Assembly (NCBI GenBank): GCA_036971615.1
Contig: JAYKKR010000041.1
Coordinates: forward strand, 62,001 to 126,000
Reading direction: 5' to 3'
DNA: 64,000 nt
From: Amyloporia xantha
Taxonomy: Eukaryota > Basidiomycota > Agaricomycetes > Polyporales > Adustoporiaceae
Part shown: positions 57,742 through 64,000 of the stretch, piece after piece
How the letters are laid out: each line of letters begins with the position of its first letter
Numbering within the stretch: position 1 is the stretch's first letter
Translations under genes and position numbers: made by a program
The notes under the pieces: generated by a model
What the model was told of the DNA's origin: nothing
The model's input: the letters and a program-made list of their open reading frames with translations, nothing else
Database searches by the model: none

Positions 57742-60700
57742 GTTGTGTCTGCCTCACAGGACTAGACAGTGCATGCGTGGGATATCTCTGGACTACCAAC
57801 GAGTATGCCAAACACATCGCCGGGTGCCTTCGACGTGTTCTCAACAGTCAAGTATGTACTCAAAGGACACGACTGTAGCGTGAATTATGCGACATTTCAT
57901 CCGACGCTACCTCTGATAGTATCAGCGGCGGACGACCGACAAATCAAGATCTGGCGGATGAGCAACGCTAAGGCTTGGAAGGTGGATGCGTGCAGAGGTC
58001 ACTTCAACAACGTCTCTGTCGCACTCTTCCACCCCAAGCACGAGCCGATCGTCTCTTGCGGAGAGGACAAGACTATCCGTGTGTTGGATCTGACGAACTG
58101 CTTGGCGGTGCAGGCTTTCCGGAGAGAGAACGACCGCTTCTGGACCTTAGCCGCACATCTTGTTTTCTATCCCTTCGCTGCCGGTTCGTAATGTTTTTTC
58201 AAATCTACTCCAGCCTCTAATATATGCCGCGGCGCAGGCCATGACAATGGACTCATTGTCTTTAAATTGGAACACGAGCGCCATGTGTTCTCTATGCACG
58301 GCGACACACTTTACTATGCCCGGGACAAGTACGTTCGCTCGTATGACATTAATACCGGCTCAGACATCGGTCTGTTGAGCGTGCGCAAGTTTGGTAGTCC
58401 ATATGTTCCGCCGCGGACTCTCAGCTACAACCCTGCGGAGCGTGCTGTCGACCTCACGATCAGCTTGGATAACGGGTTGTTTGAGTTAACGGCGCTCCCT
58501 AAAGATGCTGTCGGCGAGGTAAAGGACTCTTCGACAGACGGAAAGAGGGGTAGCGGACATGCTGCAATCCGCGTTGCAGGAAACAGTTTTGCAATCCTAA
58601 AGAAGACAACCCAGGTTAGTACAGTGCATTTCTTGAGTACTTCTGCTAATGTTACACCGCCATGTGCAGCTGATCGAGGTGCAGGACCTCTCCAATTCGA
58701 TCGTGAAGAGCGTCAAGCCGCCTCAGCAGGCATTAAAACAAGGAAACCACAACGTGAGCATCAGAGGCTCGGCCTGAGAGAGTATGACTGACTTATTTTC
58801 CGCAGATCGTCGAGAAGGCATATCAGCAGACTAAAAACTTTGATCACTTGTCGTTCCTGTACCTCACAACAGGAAGCACCGACAAACTTTCGAGGATGCA
58901 AAAGATTGCCGACGCGCAGGGCGATCCGATGCCATCGCGATTCCACAACGCCCTCTACGCTGGTGATATCATGGGTCGGATTTCTGTTCTGAGAGACGTG
59001 GGACTTCGTGAGTGATACACAACCTAACAACTTTGAAGATTTCGTCGTTGACCCATATCACGGAAATAGACCCTTTGGCATATTTGACCGCGAAGACGAA
59101 TGGACTGGAAGATGTTGCTTTGGAGATTTTGGAAGCAGCCAGTCTAACCGAAGCTGACGTTGATGACGTCCCTTCATTCGGTGCTTCGACTCTGAAGCCT
59201 CCACCAGTCATTACCCCCATCGAAAGCTTGTCATGGCACTCGTTGTCAACTGGTGAAAGCTTCTTCGATCAGGCTCTTGCCAATGGACATCTAGAAGGCG
59301 GCTCCGAAGTTCCTCACGTCAACGGCTTCGACACCAATGGTACCGCATCGTCTGCATTGGATGACTGGGCGAAGGAGGAAGAGACGGCAGACAACGTTGA
59401 GGTTGAAGAAGGTGCATGGGATCTGGATGCTGATGCTGACGAGGTCTCGCCGGAAGTAGATGAAGACGAAGAGCCGCCTGAAGAAGACGTGGAGTTAGGA
59501 GCAGGCGCTGCACCTGGCATTAGCGAGACGGAGCTTTGGGCGCGGAATCTACCGTTTGCTGGCGATCATATTGTGGCGGGAGCATTTGATACTGCGATGC
59601 AGGTTAGCCCATTCTCGTTTTCTTAAAGTGTGCTTTACTGACTCCGGATTAGCTTTTGAATTGCCAATTTGGAGCTGTCCATTTCTCTATTCTCAAACCC
59701 CTATTCCTGTCTGGGTACCGGTCATCGCATGCATATCTCTTCCCTCTAGCATCACTACCTCCATTGCAACTTCACTTAAGGTGTAATCCGGAGGAGTCTT
59801 CGCCTAGCCGTCTGCTCCCCGTGGCCATACAGACATTGCAGTCGGTTCGTCAGGACCTTGCTGAAGGCTTCTGTTACTTGTCCGCTGCGAAACTTCCGGA
59901 GGCTCAAACTACATTCCGCTCCACTCTGCATGAGTTGCTGCTGGTCGCCGTCACATCTGACGATGAAGCCAAACAGGTACAGTCCCGCCTACATGTTCAA
60001 AGAGAATGTCTGTGACTGACTTGTATCGTTGTGACAAGTGGCGTGATCTCGTAACATTATCACGAGAGTATCTTCTTGGTGTTACTCTTGAAATCGAGCA
60101 GAGGCGTGTCGTACGGGAAGAGCCCGATAACATTCCCCGGAACCTCGAGCTTGCGGCGTATTTCACGCACTGCCAAATGCAGCCTGCATACATGCAAATC
60201 GCACTGCGCAGTGCGATGGGAGTTTTTGCGAAAGCAAATGACCATGTCACAGCAGCAAGATTCGTGCAACGCTTACAAGAGCTCAATCCAGACCCTAAGA
60301 TTGTAGCACAGGTAAGCTATGCTCAGTATTGCATCCATGTTACATTCTGATTGGAAATGATTGTCAAAGGCCCGGCAACGCATTGCCGCTGGAGATCGGA
60401 ATCCAAGAAACACAGTCGAGATATCATACGACGAATTCACTGAGTTCGAGATCTGTGCGGTGAGCTTCACTCCCATCTACAAGAGCTCTCCCTCCGCCCG
60501 TTGCGCTCTGGTCATGCGCATGAGTCGGGAGCTAATAGGTGGTGCGGGCACGTCATTCATTCTCCCCACTGTTATCGTCGGTACCATCTTCCTGCGGCTC
60601 CTGGACTCGATCGTCGTGGTGTATTTCTCGCGTGGTGATGTGCTTTTCTTGTACGTATTGCTATCTCTGTCGATGAGAGTGGATTCTAATGTTGGTCGGT

Positions 60701-60777
60701 TTCTTCTAGCACTCTTACGTTCACGGCTCTGTTCACCATGGCAGAGCAACAATCGGCTGTTTAATTTTTGCCATTGA
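57742..60777 (+). pseudogene. truncated coatomer alpha-subunit (alpha-COP) paralogue
   Basis: Alpha-COP is the large scaffold subunit of COPI coats. This copy begins inside the WD40 propeller: VVSAS then D-stop-TV before WDISGL, with TAG at 57763. It continues [47 protein letters not shown] and RKFGSPYVPPRTLSYNP as far as SIVKSVKPPQQ. It then jumps in frame to ALKQGNHN and IVEKAYQQTKNFDHLSFLYL, omitting the second propeller and the following helical part (a few hundred residues in the family). The C-terminal half ([49 protein letters not shown]) is present, but the final roughly 40 residues are replaced by an unrelated tail. From ATG 57805 onward the spliced frame is open to 60777. It cannot be a complete coatomer subunit; a transcribed remnant is possible. 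Confidence 0.72.
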
Positions 60778-61345
60778 TCATGCCATCTCCAGCACGTGAG
60801 TAATCCATGTAACATTCACGGCACAATCGCACGCCAATCGCAGCTGCGTTGCTGCAGAATTTCAATATTGTGGACGTATTTGGAGTGGGATTGATTGTGC
60901 AGGGACTCTCGCATCGCACGCGGGCTGTGCTGTGATCTTCTCGTTCAACTTGAGGCCAAATTTTCTTTCTGGATCGAATGGTGTCCTTTAGCCATGTGTT
61001 TTACTCACCGTAGCTGTCCGTGTCATTGTGTACTCATATGATATCTCTCTACATGCCTCACCATCTTTTTGTCATTATCTGGCTTCCTTCGTCACTGCGT
61101 GTATGCCGCGTGCCTTACCTGTATGTACAATCATACACAATGTAGGTGTTTATTACCTGTATTCGGTGTCAAGTATTGCCGCATGTCAACCACGATGAAA
61201 TATGACATATGCAGGAAGGTGTGTCACCTTCTACATACTGGTATTAAAGACCTGTTTGACTGTCCTAGAAACCGACATCCTCTCTCCACAAGCAACTTCA
61301 AGCTATCAGTTTCGCCCTGCTAGAGTCTCCCTCCCTAGTGATAAA
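60778..61345. other. intergenic, nothing recognised
   Basis: About 570 bp between the alpha-COP copy and the next start. GCACAATC repeats flank GCACGCCAATC near 60820-60840. Short open frames at 61069-61323 are unsupported. Confidence 0.35.
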
Positions 61346-63157
61346 ATGCCGAATGCGCACTCTGCTCGGCCGGTTTCACAGCTGCAAAATGATGATAGCC
61401 ACGAGGAGTTTGACTTTTCAGATATCGGATCGGATCATACAGATGACCCCGTCGAACAGGAAGTCGAAGAGATCAATGTAGAGGACAGGGAGCCACCCGC
61501 TCTTCCAGATATGGAAGCGTCGGCTTCCGAACATCGAAAGGTTCGCTACATCAACACAGACTGAAAGCACACTAACTAGTTGAACAGGCTCTGCGAGACC
61601 TTCAGATATTGTATGTAGAACTGCGCCAAAGGGCATTGGACCTGAAGCTCGAGAACGCCACATTGAAGGCCGCACTACCAAAGTCCAGACCCCGTTCTGG
61701 TCGATCATCAAGAGCTGTCAATGAGGTCAACACCATAATCACGTCATACGGACGTCGGTATGGGGTGACTCAATCACCCTGGCTTCCGCAGTCTGCGTTC
61801 GCATATGCTGTCCGCCCCCAGATTGATCCTCTCAGCCCCGATCGTTATGTCTCACCTGCTGCAATGCAAATGGGCGCTGCTGCAGAACTATACGACTTTC
61901 TTCCAGTTCGGCTCCATTCACTCGTTGAACAGAAACATTTCCAGAGATTGGTAAGTTTTAAATACTATTATCAAACACTGCCTCACTTGATAACAGTTCA
62001 AAGATAATGTCCAACGCGGACGTTCATCCGCAATCAACACGGTGCGGTCTGCCGCGTCAGAGATCTTCGGCGTTCCTTAGGCACATTTCGATCCGAAGTT
62101 CGACCGCAGGAGTGATCAGCAACTGCAGTGGCTTGTCAGACCTGACCAGAGTAAGGAAAAATACCCGCGGTTTCCCCCAGTTCTATTCCCCGAAACTCCT
62201 GGGAACCAGCGTTTCCGCCCTTATATGCCTGACTTATTCAAAAGCCCTCAAGTTGCTAAAGTAAGTTTATGATCCAATCTCAACAAAGGTTAGAACTCTA
62301 ACAATCAAATATATTGCAGATTATCAAAGTTGCCCTCTTCGGCAGATCAGCACTTTTTTCGGACATTCGCTCAGGTCCTCCGACGTCGGGACAACTATGG
62401 AAAATCGAAGATATTGCGGCCCATCCATATCTTATCGCATGGGGATGCATGTGTGTAAGTGATGGTAACAGCACCGCGAGTTCGCAATGATAAGAATTTC
62501 ATTTAGGCACGCTTCGTTTGTTCACCGGATACCTCCCTCACGCCATCAGGGGCGAAGACGGGCATTCAATACTTCACCGATTTTGATGCATACAAAGAGA
62601 TCCTTATCAAGTTGGAGGGGCCCGCGAAGTTGGCCATTTTTGAATTTTACAACGACATTATCTTTCCGAATAAGGTGATAGTACGACCCACGGCTGCCCC
62701 CGCAGATCAGGACCCCACCTCTGAGGCTGAAGACGTCGACAATGTGATGCTTGCGTTCAGCCGTGATAGCGAGTCCAACGTGCATCCGTCAAACGCGGAC
62801 GATGCTCTTTCCTATTGTGGACCTCCTCTTCCCGTATCTCCACCTCACGCGGGCCCTAGCAATGAGAGAGCGGCCGACCGCTCTGACTCCCCGTCGATCC
62901 GCATGCCTCTGCCTGCGCTCGAACCAAACACTGTCGATCTCCCTGCTGCTTTCGATAACCTTGCGCTCGAATCTGTTGCTGTCGACAGTGGCAGCGGGCA
63001 AGCCCAGGGCCGAAGAAGAGCGAAAACGACAAGTAAGGGAAAGGAGCCGGCAATGGCTCCCGTAGTAGAGGAGCCGACAGACGTGGAAGTACCGCCGCCA
63101 GCACCAGTGTCGCGCGCTACCCGAACGCGGAAGAACGTGAATAGGCGAACGGGCTAA
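61346..63157 (+). CDS. acidic/coiled-coil protein of unknown function
   Basis: I do not recognise a named domain. Exons 61346-61540, 61588-61950, 61997-62260, 62320-62454 and 62507-63157 join in phase. The N-terminus is acidic (EEFDFSDIGSDHTDD, VEQEVEEINVED), then a likely coiled coil (ALRDLQILYVELRQRALDLK) and a basic RSRPRSGRSSR-like patch. The core reads QWLVRPDQSKEKYPRFPPVLFP, IIKVALFGRSAL and FDAYKEILIKLEGPAKLAIF, and an Arg/Lys-rich tail ends RTRKNVNRRTG. Such a layout occurs in repeated, element-associated gene families of Agaricomycetes as I recall. Exon 3 contains an in-frame TAG (62078-62080). It is either a true nonsense mutation or is removed with a 39-nt intron (62042-62080), which would keep frame. 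Confidence 0.55.
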
Positions 63158-63333
63158 GGGAGGTTGGTTTCGCAAAGGGTCCCACATCTATCACGCCATG
63201 TACTATTTCAGTAAATACATCCCTCTTTAGCACCTTGCCTCCGTCCCATGTAGTCTGCTAAGGTGGTGTAGCAGCCATTTGCGTAAGTCTACACTATCCG
63301 CTTATATTTAGGGAAAGTTTCTAGTATATGTTC
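63158..63333. other. 3' flank of the preceding gene
   Basis: Short spacer with no coding signal, ending before the tRNA-like sequence. Confidence 0.3.
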
Positions 63334-63418
63334 GGCTGGTTGGTCTAGTGGTTTTGTACTATGGTCAAAGCAATACAATGTATATATAGAGTGCGCGGGT
63401 TCGAATCCCACCCAAGTT
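63334..63418 (+). other. tRNA-like sequence (tRNA pseudogene or SINE head)
   Basis: Contains a good internal box A, TGGTCTAGTGG (63342-63352), and a perfect box B, GGTTCGAATCC (63398-63408), spaced like a tRNA gene with an intron or long arm. The T-arm stem pairs four of five bases. The 5' and 3' acceptor strands pair poorly (two mismatches and two G-T pairs), no clear anticodon stem is convincing, and no T-run terminator follows. The simple-repeat tract that starts directly downstream fits a tRNA-derived SINE. Confidence 0.45.
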
Positions 63419-63439
63419 GTAGTCCTTGTAAGTACTCTA

Positions 63440-63662
63440 CTAACAAATAGAATAGAAGCTAGAATACAATAGAGTAGAATAGAAAATAGAATAGAGTATA
63501 GAATACAATAGAATATAGAATACAATACAATACAATACAATACAGTACAATAGAAAATACAATATAATAGAATATACAATAGAGTAGAATAGAAAATAGA
63601 ATAGAATAGAATAGAGTATACAAAATAGAATAGAGTGGAATAGAAGTCAAAATACAATAGAC
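63440..63662. repeat. degenerate (AATAG/AATAC)n simple-repeat tract
   Basis: About 220 bp made almost only of pentamers AATAG, AATAC and variants (GAATAGAATA, ACAATACAAT). The open frames across it are artefacts of the repeat. Confidence 0.9.
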
Positions 63663-63689
63663 TGGGGTTAGGAACGGTACCCAATGTTT

Positions 63690-63970
63690 TTCAGGTTAGG
63701 ATTCGGACTTCGAAATTCCAATGCATTGCCATTTCTGGGTACATTGTAACCTCATCTATGCATCGGAATCTCAAGTATTTCCCACATTTGGTTGGCTGCG
63801 CCTGATGTGAATGCAATGCCGTTGCAATGCCGGCTGCCAATCATTGCAATGCAGGCCGGTTAAATCCAACAGTTTGCACTTAATTACAAATGCTTTACAA
63901 TCCGTCAACCGCATTTAGGCATTGGGTGTCATTCCAATGCATTGTAATCCAAGCTGGAAATCTCCGACAC
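63690..63970 (-). mobile_element. terminal region of a KDZ/Plavaka-like element or related MITE
   Basis: Ends at 63956-63970 with the reverse complement of the 15-bp sequence at 53219-53233. The preceding 250 bp are packed with GCAATGC, CATTGCAAT and CCAATGCATTG motifs, like subterminal binding sites. It could be the right end of the element whose left end is at 53219, or a separate related copy. Confidence 0.5.
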
Positions 63971-64000
63971 GAGATCAACGTGCAGTGGCTACAGGCATGG

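Noticed and set aside
63334..63418. Functional tRNA gene
   Set aside because: Acceptor stem does not pair and no terminator follows; kept only as tRNA-like.
63289..63684. Tyr/Leu/Phe-rich open frame at the right end
   Set aside because: Translation of the (AATAG)n repeat tract.
1..64000. CRISPR array, prokaryotic operons or phage modules
   Set aside because: The sequence is plainly eukaryotic with introns throughout; no spaced direct repeats of that kind.

Overview
The window looks like nuclear DNA of a basidiomycete fungus (Agaricomycetes, probably a polypore-like wood decayer). The evidence is dense short GT-AG introns in almost every gene, a Plavaka-type (KDZ superfamily) transposase, Cys-rich and BTB proteins of the kind common in that class, and fungal-type GH15, GH2 and GH35 glycosidases. 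Gene identities come from recognising protein motifs by eye. Exon models were built by hand from splice signals, reading-frame phase and conserved residues, without expression data or database searches.

Layout, left to right. 0.2-7.2 kb: Rho1 GTPase (-), an ASCC1/AKAP7-like 2H-phosphoesterase protein (-), and a membrane-anchored pepsin-like aspartic protease (+). 7.7-12.2 kb: a GH15 glycosidase (+) that I resolve into 38 exons. 14.3-15.0 kb: a dual-specificity phosphatase (+) in a very GC-rich, gene-poor stretch (12.2-19.4 kb). 19.4-25 kb: a decayed short-chain dehydrogenase (-), a 420-bp hAT-like MITE with a perfect 8-bp target duplication, an F-box protein (+), and a second dehydrogenase fragment (-). 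24.9-36.9 kb: three minus-strand genes, an M16 insulysin-type peptidase, a GH2 beta-mannosidase and a membrane-anchored aldehyde dehydrogenase, with a small poly(A) retro-insertion upstream of the peptidase. 39.8-44.3 kb: a GH35 beta-galactosidase (+). 44.6-48.4 kb: a tandem pair of BTB/POZ genes (-). 49.5-51.2 kb: a Cys-rich protein of unknown function (+). 51.2-52.6 kb: a broken FAD monooxygenase (-).

53.2-64.0 kb is mobile-element territory: an AT-rich, apparently intact Plavaka transposase, a truncated paralogue of coatomer alpha (alpha-COP), an unrecognised acidic/coiled-coil protein gene, a tRNA-like sequence followed by a pentanucleotide-rich tract, and a terminal repeat at the right edge. 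That right-edge repeat matches, inverted and over 15 bp, the sequence just upstream of the transposase. This raises the possibility of a roughly 10.8-kb composite element carrying host gene pieces, but no target-site duplication supports it.

Functionally the window mixes housekeeping genes (Rho1, M16 peptidase, ALDH) with polysaccharide- and oligosaccharide-degrading enzymes (GH15, GH2, GH35). Nothing indicates a coordinated cluster. The strongest unusual signals are the micro-exon-rich GH15 gene, the well-bounded MITE and retro-insert, and the alpha-COP copy next to the transposon.
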